64,000 nucleotides of DNA from an uncultured Rhodocyclaceae bacterium. Its GTDB lineage: Bacteria; Pseudomonadota; Gammaproteobacteria; Burkholderiales; Rhodocyclaceae. Location: the NCBI GenBank assembly GCA_907163075.1, contig CAJQTY010000002.1:620001-684000 (forward strand), in the 5' to 3' direction. Position 1 is the stretch's first letter, and every line of letters begins with the position of its first letter. Positions 18,044 through 25,929 of the stretch are shown here, piece after piece. The notes beneath the pieces were generated by a model. It worked only from the letters and a program-made list of their open reading frames with translations, did not search any database and was not told the origin of the DNA. A program made the position numbers and the translations under genes.

Positions 18044-19021
18044 TCATTCAAACCGCACCCGCGGATCGACGAAGGTATAGGAAATGTCGGTCAGAATCAG
18101 GCCGACGATGTAGAGCACCGAGCCAATGAAGACCATGGCACGCACCACGGCGAAATCCTGGGCGCCGATGGCGTCGATGGTGTAGCTGCCGAGCCCGGGA
18201 ATGCCGAAGAAGGATTCGGTGAGCAGCGAGCCCATGAACAGCAGCGGGATGACGACGACGACGCCGGTCAGGATCGGGATCATGGCGTTGCGCAGCACGT
18301 GACGGAAAAGCACGGTGATCTCCGACAGCCCCTTGGCGCGCGCCGTGCGCACGTAGTCCTTGCCGATCTCCTCGAGGAAGATGGTGCGATACCAGCGCGC
18401 CGACGAGCCGATACCGGAAACGACGCCGATCAGCACCGGCAGGATGACGAACTTCCACGCATCGAGGCCCGCGCTGAAGCCCGAGATCGGCACCAGCCGC
18501 CACAGCTTGCTGATCAGGTACTGCCCGCCGATGATGTAGAACAGCCCGGAGATGGACATCATCGCCACGCACAGCACGACGCCCCAGAAGTCGAGGGTGC
18601 TGGCGCGGAAAAAGGCCAGCAGCAGAGCGAAGCTGACCGTCACGAAAAGCCCGAGGACGAACGTCGGTAGCGCGATCGCCAGCGACGGCCCCATGCGCGA
18701 GGTGATTTCGCGGGCGATGTCGCGGCCGTCCTCGGCGCGCCCGAAGTCGCCGACGAACATGCGCGCCGACTTGGTGAAGAATACGGTATCGGTCAGCACG
18801 CCGATGCCCGGCGCTTCAGCATTGACGAACAGCGGCTTGTCGTAGCCGCGCGCGGCCTTCCACTTGGCGATGGCCTCCGGCGTTACGCGCTTGACGCCGA
18901 GCTGCATGCGTGCCATGTCGTCGGGCGTATTGACGACGAAGAACAGCGCAAAGGTGATGAGATTCACCCCGATCAGGATCGGGATGGCGTAAATCAGGCG
19001 GCGCAGGAGGTAGGCAAGCAT
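18044..19021 (-). CDS. Peptide ABC transporter permease (YejB/OppB-like)
   Basis: Inner-membrane permease of 325 residues, the OppB/DppB/YejB type. The N-terminus MLAYLLRRLIYAIPILIGVN is the classic first helix of this family. A periplasmic stretch (about 30-100) contains KPLFVNAEAPGIGVLTDTVF. The coupling-loop region reads DYVRTARAKGLSEITVLFRH, and the end is SYTFVDPRVRFE. The ATG at 19021 was chosen for this N-terminus; the longer open frame upstream overlaps the binding-protein gene. It follows that gene by 14 bases. Confidence 0.93.
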   Translation of the reverse strand: MLAYLLRRLIYAIPILIGVNLITFALFFVVNTPDDMARMQLGVKRVTPEAIAKWKAARGYDKPLFVNAEAPGIGVLTDTVFFTKSARMFVGDFGRAEDGRDIAREITSRMGPSLAIALPTFVLGLFVTVSFALLLAFFRASTLDFWGVVLCVAMMSISGLFYIIGGQYLISKLWRLVPISGFSAGLDAWKFVILPVLIGVVSGIGSSARWYRTIFLEEIGKDYVRTARAKGLSEITVLFRHVLRNAMIPILTGVVVVIPLLFMGSLLTESFFGIPGLGSYTIDAIGAQDFAVVRAMVFIGSVLYIVGLILTDISYTFVDPRVRFE

Positions 19022-19035
19022 GGCGATCCGGTCTC

Positions 19036-21246
19036 CTATGAGCGCGCCGTGCCGCGCTCGCGGCGACGATAGCCGATGAAGGCCGGCAGGACCAGCAAGA
19101 GCAGCAGGACGGCGCCCGCCGCCAGCGGCCACAGCACCGGGTCGTTCCACTCGCGCCGGCGCTTCTCGCGCTCGGCGACGTCGATGCGCTGGTATTTCAG
19201 AATGTTGTTGCCGACGTCGGTCGGCTTGCGGTTGTGCAGCCAGGCGTGGCCGAGCGTGTAGCTCTTCGGGTAGAAGCAGAAGATCCACGGCGCGTCTTCC
19301 TGCAGGATGCGGTTCATGCGCGCGATGATGGCCGCGCGTCGCGCTCCGTTTTCGCCCTCGTTTTCCATGTTCTTCATCTCGGCGAACAGGCGGTCGAACT
19401 CGGGATTGACGTAATTCGAGGCGTTCTCGCCGGCGGTAGCGACCTTGCCTTCGGAACCGAGGAGCAGGAAGAAGAAGTTCTCCGGGTCTGGATAGTCGGC
19501 GTTCCAGCCCAGGTAATAGAGCTGAACCGCGCCTTTGCGTATCTTCTCCTGGAAGCGGTTGAAATCGGTGGCGCGCACCACGAGCTGCACGTCGAGCTTG
19601 GCGAACTGGCGCGTCAGCCAGTCCAGACGCGACTTTTCGCCCATGCCGCCGCCCGTGGTGTCGAGGTAAACCACCAGCGGCTCGCCGGTCTTCTGGTCGC
19701 GCCCATCCGGCCAGCCAGCCTCGGCGAGCAGCTTCTTCGCCGCCTCGATCGGCTTGCGCCTGGCCTTGCCGGTGCTCTTGTCGCCTTCCCAGTCGTAAAC
19801 CACCGGGTTGATCCCGGCCTCGCCTTCGCCGTAGCCGAAGATGCCGGGCGGCAGCGGGCTCATGGCCGGAATGCCGCGCCCGTTCATGAAGATCGAGATA
19901 AACTCCTCCTGATCGATGGCGATCGACAGCGCCTGCCGCAGCTTCTTGCTGCGCTCGGCGCCGACGCCGTCCTTGCCGCCGACAATCGGGTCGAGCATAT
20001 TGAAACCCATGTAAAAGGTCGAGGCGCGCACGCTGGTCAGCAGGCGAATGCCCTTGGCGCGCATTTCGTCGGAAAGCTGGGCGTCACCGCCGACATTAAG
20101 CCGCACCGCCTGGTCGAAGCTGTCGGAAGAAATCCCCGAGGCGTCGTAATAGCCCTGCAGGAACTTGTTCCAGTAGGGGATGCTTTCCTTCTCGCGCGAG
20201 AACACGGCCTTGTCGATCAACGGCAGCGGCTTGCCGCAATCGGCCAGCAGGCCGGCGTCCCGATCGCCGGCCTCACCGGCGCAGGGGTAGGCCTCGCCGT
20301 GGAAATTCGGATTGCGTTCGAGCACCATGCGACTGTTCGGGTTGTTCTCGGTCAGCATGTAGGGTCCGGTGCCGACCGGGTACCAGTCCAGCGTGAGATT
20401 CTTCTCGGCCATCCCCGGCTGTGCATAAAAGCGGTCGACCTCGCGCGGCACCGGCGCAAAAAACGGCATTGCCAGCCAGTAGAGGAACTGCGGATACTTG
20501 CCGTACACCTTGATGCGAAAGGTATGACGATCGACGCGCTGCACGCCGTCCAGCGCAAAGCGGTCGAGGTCGAGCCAGGGCGGCGTGCCGGGTTGTGCCG
20601 ATGCGGCGGCCTGCGCTTTGACTTCACCCTGCAGCGCCTCGGCCAGTTCCTTGAGGCCGACGATGCGCGCCGACATGGTGCTGAAAATCGGCGAGTGCAC
20701 GCGCGGATGGGCGAGCCGTTTGATCTCGTAAATATAGTCGTCGGCGACCAGTTCGCGCGTTCCGCTGTGAGTAAAGTCGGCGATCCGGTCAATGCCGCGC
20801 AATCGGTTCCGATCCAGGTCGGCATAGACCGGCTGCCCCGCCGCGTCGAGCGCGAAGGCCGGGTGCGGCTGGTAGCGGATGCCGGGGCGCAGACGGATCT
20901 CGTAAACGCTGTAGGCAATCGCCCCGGCCTCCGCATCGCCCGGCATTTCCCGGCCGCTCGCGTCATAGTAGCGGGCGACCGGCACCGCCTCGGCGGTCGC
21001 CGGGATCAGCGTGTACGGACGCTTCAGATAGTGGTACTGCAATGGCGGTTCATAGATCTGCGCGGTGAAGGTATGCTCGTCCTCGCTGTACGACTGGACT
21101 GGATCGAGATGCTTGGGGCGGTCGGTGAACGCCGAGTAGAGAATGTTCTGGCCGCGTTCGCGGGCCGGATAGGGATCGTTCTGCTCGCTGCTGCACGCGG
21201 CAAGCAGGACGAACAGTGACAGGAAGGCTAAGCGAAAACCGAACAT
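19036..21246 (-). CDS. Peptide-type ABC substrate-binding lipoprotein with a C-terminal membrane helix
   Basis: Large extracytoplasmic solute-binding protein of family 5 (736 residues; typical members are 500-600). It starts MFGFRLAFLSLFVLLAAC, a lipoprotein signal with lipobox LAAC at residues 15-18. The body shows SBP-5 landmarks such as YPVGTGPYMLTENNPNSRMV, RQALSIAIDQEEFI and YYLGWNADYPDPENFFFLL. The last 40 residues hold an additional hydrophobic helix (LWPLAAGAVLLLLLVLPAF) followed by RRRERG, an unusual C-terminal anchor for a binding protein. It is first in the run binding protein, YejB, YejE, YejF-type ATPase. Likely ligands are oligopeptides or microcin-like peptides, by analogy with YejA. 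Confidence 0.9.
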   Translation of the reverse strand: MFGFRLAFLSLFVLLAACSSEQNDPYPARERGQNILYSAFTDRPKHLDPVQSYSEDEHTFTAQIYEPPLQYHYLKRPYTLIPATAEAVPVARYYDASGREMPGDAEAGAIAYSVYEIRLRPGIRYQPHPAFALDAAGQPVYADLDRNRLRGIDRIADFTHSGTRELVADDYIYEIKRLAHPRVHSPIFSTMSARIVGLKELAEALQGEVKAQAAASAQPGTPPWLDLDRFALDGVQRVDRHTFRIKVYGKYPQFLYWLAMPFFAPVPREVDRFYAQPGMAEKNLTLDWYPVGTGPYMLTENNPNSRMVLERNPNFHGEAYPCAGEAGDRDAGLLADCGKPLPLIDKAVFSREKESIPYWNKFLQGYYDASGISSDSFDQAVRLNVGGDAQLSDEMRAKGIRLLTSVRASTFYMGFNMLDPIVGGKDGVGAERSKKLRQALSIAIDQEEFISIFMNGRGIPAMSPLPPGIFGYGEGEAGINPVVYDWEGDKSTGKARRKPIEAAKKLLAEAGWPDGRDQKTGEPLVVYLDTTGGGMGEKSRLDWLTRQFAKLDVQLVVRATDFNRFQEKIRKGAVQLYYLGWNADYPDPENFFFLLLGSEGKVATAGENASNYVNPEFDRLFAEMKNMENEGENGARRAAIIARMNRILQEDAPWIFCFYPKSYTLGHAWLHNRKPTDVGNNILKYQRIDVAEREKRRREWNDPVLWPLAAGAVLLLLLVLPAFIGYRRRERGTARS

Positions 21247-21369
21247 GGGGCGCAGTTTAGCGCGAGTGCCGCCGGATGTGCCGTGGTTTTGCGCGCACGG
21301 CATGTCCGGCGCCGGATCGAAGCGAAGATGGCGGCCGCAACGGCGGTCGGCGTTTCGGCGAAATTCACC

Positions 21370-21375
21370 TATAAT
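21370..21375 (+). promoter_or_regulatory. Probable -10 box of the fabI promoter
   Basis: A perfect TATAAT stands 58 bases before the fabI ATG. No good -35 hexamer is visible at the usual spacing (TCGGCG at 17 bases). The 186-base divergent gap between the binding-protein gene and fabI would also hold the promoter of the transporter operon. Confidence 0.45.
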
Positions 21376-21432
21376 GCCGCCTCTAGCTGCCTTTAGCCAT
21401 CAAACACCCTTTATATCGTTAGGGGAGTATCC

Positions 21433-22233
21433 ATGGGATTCCTCGCAGACAAGCGAATTCTGATCACCGGCCTACTGTCGAAGCACTCCATCGCCTATGG
21501 CATCGCCAAGGCCTGCCACCGCGAAGGCGCGCAACTGGCTTTTACCTATCAGAACGAACGCTTCCTGGAACGCATCGAAAAGTTTGCCCAGGAATTCGGC
21601 AGCACAATGGTGTATCAGTGCGACGTCGCCGAAGACCCGCAGATCGACGCCGTCTTCGCCGAAATCGGCAAGACATGGGAAGGTCTCGATGGCCTGGTCC
21701 ATTCCATCGCCTTCGCGCCCAAGGAAGCCATCGAGGGCGATTTCCTCGACGGCATCTCGCGCGAATCCTTCCGTATCGCGCATGACGTGTCGTCCTACAG
21801 CTATCCGGCGCTCGTCAAGGCCGCTCGCCCGCTCCTGCTGAAGGGCAATAACGCCGCCGTGCTGGCGCTCTCCTACCTCGGCGCCGAACGCACGCTGCCC
21901 AACTACAACACCATGGGACTGGCCAAGGCCAGCCTCGAAGCGGCCACGCGTTACCTGGCCTTCTGCCTGGGACCGCAGGGCATCCGCGCCAACGCCATTT
22001 CGGCCGGCCCGATCAAGACGCTGGCCGCGTCGGGTATCGGCAACTTCGGCAAGCTTCTGGCCTACAACGCCCACAACGCGCCGCTACGTCGCAACATCAC
22101 CATCGAGGAAGTCGGCAACGCCGCGGCCTTCATGCTCTCCGACCTGGCCAGCGGCATCACCGGCGAAATCATGTACGTCGATGGCGGCCTGAATACCACG
22201 GCGCTCGGCAATCCCGATCCGCTTCCGTCGTAA
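21433..22233 (+). CDS. fabI: Enoyl-[acyl-carrier-protein] reductase (NADH), FabI
   Basis: Catalyses the last step of each fatty-acid elongation cycle, reducing trans-2-enoyl-ACP with NADH; target of triclosan. The 266-residue protein has the FabI-type nucleotide-binding start [40 protein letters not shown], and the catalytic [20 protein letters not shown], where the two tyrosines and the lysine match the FabI Y-x6-K signature. The substrate-loop region [20 protein letters not shown] is standard. The ATG is preceded by GGGGAGTA. It is transcribed alone and ends at a strong hairpin. Confidence 0.97.
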   Translation: MGFLADKRILITGLLSKHSIAYGIAKACHREGAQLAFTYQNERFLERIEKFAQEFGSTMVYQCDVAEDPQIDAVFAEIGKTWEGLDGLVHSIAFAPKEAIEGDFLDGISRESFRIAHDVSSYSYPALVKAARPLLLKGNNAAVLALSYLGAERTLPNYNTMGLAKASLEAATRYLAFCLGPQGIRANAISAGPIKTLAASGIGNFGKLLAYNAHNAPLRRNITIEEVGNAAAFMLSDLASGITGEIMYVDGGLNTTALGNPDPLPS

Positions 22234-22260
22234 TTCCACTGGCCGTCGCCTTCCCGGGCG

Positions 22261-22296
22261 AAAAAAAGCCGACGCTCGATGGCGTCGGCTTTTTTT
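22261..22296. terminator. Bidirectional terminator between fabI and ppiD
   Basis: AAAAAAAGCCGACGC at 22261-22275 pairs perfectly with GCGTCGGCTTTTTTT at 22282-22296 around a six-base loop. The U-runs on both sides let it serve fabI on the plus strand and ppiD on the minus strand. Confidence 0.93.
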
Positions 22297-22310
22297 GGCG
22301 CGCCTGAATC

Positions 22311-24215
22311 TTATGGACGGTCTTTCGATTCAAGCAAGGCCGTGTTGATATTGATCTTGTAGCGCGCGCGCAGCCCCGAAAGATAGGCAGCCAGGTCCTC
22401 CTGCGCCACAATGGCTCCATACTCGGCCTGCAGCCCCTTGCGCTTCGCCGCATCGATCTTTTCCGCCGGGCTGACCTTGACGATCTTGTAGAGCACGTAG
22501 CTTTCGCCCACGACGGCTCCCACGTAGGCCGGCAACTTCTGGACATCGGCCTTGAAGATGGCCTGCACGGCGGCTGGCGGCAGCTGATTGCTCTGCAGGC
22601 GTGAAACGCTCTTGGCCGGAGACCAGGCCAGCTTGTCGGCGCCGCCCTTGACCAGCTCGGCCAGGCTGGCTTCACCGGAACTCTTGGCCAGCGCGGCGGC
22701 TTGCTGGGCCCTCAGCAGCTTCTCGATATCGGTCTTCACCGTATCGAACGGTATGCTGGACGCTGCGACATGTTCGAGCACGCGCGCCGCCAGCAGCGTG
22801 TTCGGCGCAATTTCGACCGCTTCGGTATTGCGCTTGTTGGCGATGGCGTCTTCGGAGAAGAGCGCGGCAAGCACCTTCGCGTTGCCCAGCACGCCGAGCG
22901 AGCCCGCCACACGCGGATCGGGATTCTTCGGAATCAGGCCCGACTGCTGGATCTTCAGACTGAACTTCTCGGCGACCGGCTGAAGGCTGTCGGATTGCTC
23001 GTAGACCATGTTGGTGAACGCCTCGGCCGCTTCGGCAAACTTGCGCGACGCCGCCTGACGTTTCAACTCACTCTCGATCTCGGCGCGCACCTCGTCCAGC
23101 GAACGCTGCTTGCCGCCCTTGATCGCCGTCAACTTGATGATGTGGAAGCCGAATTCTGACTGCACCAGGCCTGAAATCTCGCCTTCCTTCTGTTTGAACA
23201 CGATGTCCTCGAAGGCCTTGACCATCATGCCGCGGCCGAAGAAGCCAAGGTCGCCGCCCTTTTGCGCGGAACCGGGATCCTGCGAATACTGCTTGGCCAG
23301 TTCGGCAAATTTCGCCGGTGCCTTCTGGACTTCCTTCAACACCTCTTCCGCCTTGGCCTTGGCTTTGTCCTTGTCGGTATCGGCATTGGTCATGACCAGG
23401 ATATGGCTCGCACGGCGCTCCTCGGCCTGCTCGTAACGATCCTTGTGACCTTCGTACCAGGCCTTCACGTCGGCGTCGGGTACCGTGACCTTTGCCAGAA
23501 GCGCATCGAGCGAGAGCACGATGTATTCGGCCTTGACCTGTTCCGGCAACTCGAAAAGGGGCTTGTTTTCATCGTAATGCTTTTGTATCGCCGCGGCTTC
23601 GATTTTGACCTTGTCGGCCAGGCGCTCCGGCGCAATCCTGAACTCGCTGAACTGGCGCTCCTCGGACTGAATCTTCAACATCGCCTCGGCCTGGGTATCG
23701 GAAACGAAAGCCGTTTCGCCGACCGCTCCGATCAGTTGTTGAAGCGTCAAATCCTGGCGCAGCTTGTACTCGAACTGCGGCTGCGACATGCCCTGGGCAC
23801 GCAGGACCGATTCATAACGCGAAATCGAGAACTTGCCGTCTTCCTGCAGGGAGGGAATTTTGCTGATGACATCGCGCAACACGTTGTCGCTGGTGCGCAG
23901 ACGATTCTTTTCCGCCTCCAGCAAGAGTAGCCGCTGATCGACCAGCGAGTCGAGAACGCCCTGCCTGACGTCCGGCGCATTCATCATTTCCGGCTTGAAA
24001 TTTTCCCCCAGCCGCTGCCGCAACTGATCCTGGCGCTCGCGCATGGACTGCTCGAACTGGGGAATGGTGATCTTCGTATCGCCCACACTGGCCAGGTCAT
24101 TACCCGGCCCGGAGTTTCTGACGTATGAATCGACGCCAAAAAAGGCGAATGGCAAGGTGATCAGTGCAAGAAAAATCTGCACGACTTTCTTGTTGTTACG
24201 TACGGAGTCGAACAT
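22311..24215 (-). CDS. ppiD: Periplasmic folding factor PpiD (SurA_N/parvulin)
   Basis: Inner-membrane-anchored chaperone of 634 residues that assists newly exported proteins near the Sec translocon. A short cytoplasmic start and one membrane helix (VVQIFLALITLPFAFFGVDS) are followed by a SurA-N-like chaperone region, a parvulin domain at about 265-365 (RRASHILVMTNADTDKDKAK, AKQYSQDPGSAQKGGDLGFF, SEFGFHIIKL) and a C-terminal PpiD domain. E. coli PpiD is 623 residues. In this species the parvulin signature is well kept, so prolyl-isomerase activity is possible although E. coli PpiD itself is nearly inactive. It lies downstream of tRNA-Asp on the same strand. Confidence 0.94.
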   Translation of the reverse strand: MFDSVRNNKKVVQIFLALITLPFAFFGVDSYVRNSGPGNDLASVGDTKITIPQFEQSMRERQDQLRQRLGENFKPEMMNAPDVRQGVLDSLVDQRLLLLEAEKNRLRTSDNVLRDVISKIPSLQEDGKFSISRYESVLRAQGMSQPQFEYKLRQDLTLQQLIGAVGETAFVSDTQAEAMLKIQSEERQFSEFRIAPERLADKVKIEAAAIQKHYDENKPLFELPEQVKAEYIVLSLDALLAKVTVPDADVKAWYEGHKDRYEQAEERRASHILVMTNADTDKDKAKAKAEEVLKEVQKAPAKFAELAKQYSQDPGSAQKGGDLGFFGRGMMVKAFEDIVFKQKEGEISGLVQSEFGFHIIKLTAIKGGKQRSLDEVRAEIESELKRQAASRKFAEAAEAFTNMVYEQSDSLQPVAEKFSLKIQQSGLIPKNPDPRVAGSLGVLGNAKVLAALFSEDAIANKRNTEAVEIAPNTLLAARVLEHVAASSIPFDTVKTDIEKLLRAQQAAALAKSSGEASLAELVKGGADKLAWSPAKSVSRLQSNQLPPAAVQAIFKADVQKLPAYVGAVVGESYVLYKIVKVSPAEKIDAAKRKGLQAEYGAIVAQEDLAAYLSGLRARYKININTALLESKDRP

Positions 24216-24254
24216 TTGAATTGCCCGCGAGTTCAGTTGAAGAATTGAAACAAA

Positions 24255-24282
24255 ACAAAAAAGGCGAACTCTCGTTCGCCTT
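24255..24282 (-). terminator. Terminator downstream of tRNA-Asp
   Basis: On the minus strand AAGGCGAAC and GTTCGCCTT form a nine-pair stem (24261-24269 and 24274-24282) followed by a run of U residues, directly 3' of the tRNA and before ppiD. Confidence 0.85.
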
Positions 24283-24289
24283 CCAGTAT

Positions 24290-24366
24290 TGGCGGAGTGG
24301 ACGGGACTCGAACCCGCGACCCCCGGCGTGACAGGCCGGTATTCTAACCAACTGAACTACCACTCC
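24290..24366 (-). tRNA. tRNA-Asp (anticodon GUC)
   Basis: A 77-base cloverleaf read on the minus strand. The acceptor GGAGTGG pairs with CCACTCC, followed by discriminator G and encoded CCA. The D-arm region reads TAGTTCAGTTGGTTAGA. The anticodon stem-loop CCGGCCTGTCACGCCGG exposes GUC for aspartate. The T-arm is GCGGGTTCGAACCCG. CCA is genomically encoded. The flanking island begins on the 5' side of this tRNA, not on the 3' side usually used by tyrosine recombinases. Confidence 0.96.
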
Positions 24367-24423
24367 AGATCGGAACAAAGCACACTAAGCAACACGAACA
24401 AAGCCCCATTGTCGTGCGATTAC

Positions 24424-24446
24424 TGGTGGTGCTGACGGGCTCGAAC
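24424..24446 (-). other. tRNA 3'-end-like segment, possible attachment-site remnant
   Basis: Read on the minus strand, this 23-base stretch begins with GTTCGAG, continues with CCCGTC and ends in CAGCACCACCA, like the T-loop, T-stem and CCA end of a tRNA or tmRNA. The sequence 5' of it does not complete a tRNA. Such partial ends are left where an integrase joins element and tRNA gene. It is one base short for a perfect T-arm. It lies at the start of the island-like region. The surrounding 24367-24630 is A+T-rich with a repeated ACCAACA-type motif and contains no gene. Confidence 0.35.
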
Positions 24447-24630
24447 AAGTCGCTCAAACCCTTATAAACAGCCAATCCGCTGGTTCATTTTTTTTCATGT
24501 ACCAACAGAAATACCAACACTCTAAACTGCTACTTTTAGTTTGCAATTTTCTGCACGGAGCGCATTTTATAACAAATCCACCAAAACGACACAATTCTCC
24601 TTAGCTAAAAGGTGTTTCCAGCATTTTCGC

Positions 24631-25182
24631 TCAAAGGAGTAGTTGGTTACATTGCGCTCGAAACGCACACGTCGGGCAGACTTTCCGGGACCAGAACCAG
24701 TGCGGTTGAAGCCGGCCCGCAAGAAGGTCTTCCCGCCGCCTGACCAAGTCCGTGACCTGTTCGTCTGACATCAACTCCACACGGTGTGCTGTAGGCAAAG
24801 CTCGCCTTGTCGGCAACTTAACCGTCACATATCCGTAGGGCGCTACCGCCTGCCCCGTTTGCCCCATCACCGTCATCCGTTGTGCAGACAACTGGATCAC
24901 GTCCGACAGCAAGGGCTGGTTAATCCAGCGCGTTTTGAACTCAACCAACACGATCACACCCGAGGGCATCCGATAGGCCCGGTCAAGTTTCGCAATCAAC
25001 CCGACGGGTCTGGAAATCCGGAACAGTTTCTCCATGTAAACCAGCTTGGCTTCCCTCAACGCTTCTGGCCGTGAGGTTTCTTCAGCAAAAGCGAAACGGG
25101 GCACTTGCCACCGCAACCATATGACCAGAGTGAAGAACACGATGGCTATGGCACAGCAAACGCCCCATGCTAGCGCCGACAT
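24631..25182 (-). CDS. Cas4/RecB-like PD-(D/E)XK nuclease core with an N-terminal membrane helix
   Basis: A 183-residue protein. Residues 5-25 form a membrane helix (WGVCCAIAIVFFTLVIWLRW). The rest carries the Cas4/RecB-type nuclease core: D67 in LIAKLDRAYR, then E81 and K83 in VIVLVEFKTR, a Q-motif at about 97 (SDVIQLSAQ), and a C-terminal cysteine cluster C169, C172, C178 (KVCPTCAFRAQC) like the [4Fe-4S]-binding end of Cas4. The cysteine and histidine normally found at the N-terminus of Cas4 are absent here but appear in the gene just upstream, which overlaps this one by 13 bases. I infer that the two act together as one nuclease. The biological role is unknown. Confidence 0.65.
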   Translation of the reverse strand: MSALAWGVCCAIAIVFFTLVIWLRWQVPRFAFAEETSRPEALREAKLVYMEKLFRISRPVGLIAKLDRAYRMPSGVIVLVEFKTRWINQPLLSDVIQLSAQRMTVMGQTGQAVAPYGYVTVKLPTRRALPTAHRVELMSDEQVTDLVRRREDLLAGRLQPHWFWSRKVCPTCAFRAQCNQLLL

Positions 25183-25643
25183 TTTCGACCTCTACGCCAG
25201 CCAGACCACCACCGAAGCCCTGTAGATACTGCGCCCAAGGCCAAACGCACAAAAACTTGTACTATCGGCCGCCGGCGAAGAATCTCATAGATACTGGGCA
25301 CTACCGGGTAGCCAAACCAGATTAACCGGCGTCCCCGGTTTCCAGGGCGCAACGCCACATCCATGAATCGGCGAAGCACACCAGTCTGCCAAGATTCGCC
25401 GAACACGCAGGGGTCAAAGAAGCAGCGCTTCTTTCGGTCGGACTGCAAGAAAGCCATCAAACCTTCTCTATAGAACTGCTCATGCTCAACAAGACCGCGC
25501 GTTCTGGCTCGCTGTTGCACGACCGTGCGACGGTTTCCATGCAGATGTTCGAACAACATCAATTTCTCGCACCGGCCCATCTGGGCCAGTTCCGATGCGC
25601 TTACATGCAAACCTGCCGATGAGTGATTTCCACGCTTTTTCAT
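25170..25643 (-). CDS. Cas4-N-terminus-like protein with a CFI-type tail
   Basis: A 157-residue protein starting at the ATG at 25643, preceded by GAGGTG. Residues 13-60 look like the N-terminal part of Cas4-type nucleases: HVSASELAQMGRCEKLMLFE with C25, then RTRGLVEHEQF with H54. The second half (about 74-140) resembles the widespread CFI(ATA) family: CFFDPCVFGESWQTGVLRRF, then RPGNRGRRLIWFGYPVVPS and a hydrophobic end. The protein lacks the D-ExK catalytic residues, which lie in the next gene. It starts 7 bases after the small ParR-like gene, so ParM, partner and both nuclease genes form one operon. Confidence 0.6.
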   Translation of the reverse strand: MKKRGNHSSAGLHVSASELAQMGRCEKLMLFEHLHGNRRTVVQQRARTRGLVEHEQFYREGLMAFLQSDRKKRCFFDPCVFGESWQTGVLRRFMDVALRPGNRGRRLIWFGYPVVPSIYEILRRRPIVQVFVRLALGAVSTGLRWWSGWRRGRKCRR

Positions 25644-25650
25644 AAGCACC

Positions 25651-25929
25651 TCATCCATCCAGCGATGGCAAAAACAAATCGTTGGTGATATCGCCGCCAC
25701 CTTGCTGTGTGCGATTTCCCGCAGACTGATACGGCAACCCATGCCCCGTTACGACGAGCAGACCGTTCTGTACCAGCAAGCCGTCGTAGGCCAGTAGACG
25801 CAGGCGATTGACCCGTTTAGTGCCCTTGTGGAACTGAATCAGATCGTCGTACAAACGTGGATGGTCGGCGCGCGCCAATTCAAAAACAAGACGAATTGGC
25901 TGAAGGTTATTCACCGATGGGGTGCTCAT
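25651..25929 (-). CDS. Small ParM partner protein (ParR/StbB-like by position)
   Basis: A 92-residue soluble protein beginning MSTPSVNNLQPIRLVFELAR, with GGAGAGG before the ATG. The N-terminal half, with HPRLYDDLIQFHKGTKRVNR, looks like the basic DNA-contacting part of small partition proteins; the C-terminus is polar and loose (QSAGNRTQQGGGD). It overlaps the 3' end of the actin gene by 23 bases, which is the usual place for the centromere-binding partner ParR or StbB. I assign it by position more than by sequence. Confidence 0.6.
   Translation of the reverse strand: MSTPSVNNLQPIRLVFELARADHPRLYDDLIQFHKGTKRVNRLRLLAYDGLLVQNGLLVVTGHGLPYQSAGNRTQQGGGDITNDLFLPSLDG

Noticed and set aside
19234-21219. 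A 661-residue open frame on the plus strand opposite the binding-protein gene
   Set aside because: The minus-strand gene has a lipoprotein signal and family motifs; the plus frame has none and is a by-product of GC-rich codon use.
24424-24446. A complete second tRNA or a tmRNA gene
   Set aside because: Only the 3' end pattern is present; the acceptor 5' strand, D-arm and anticodon arm are missing.
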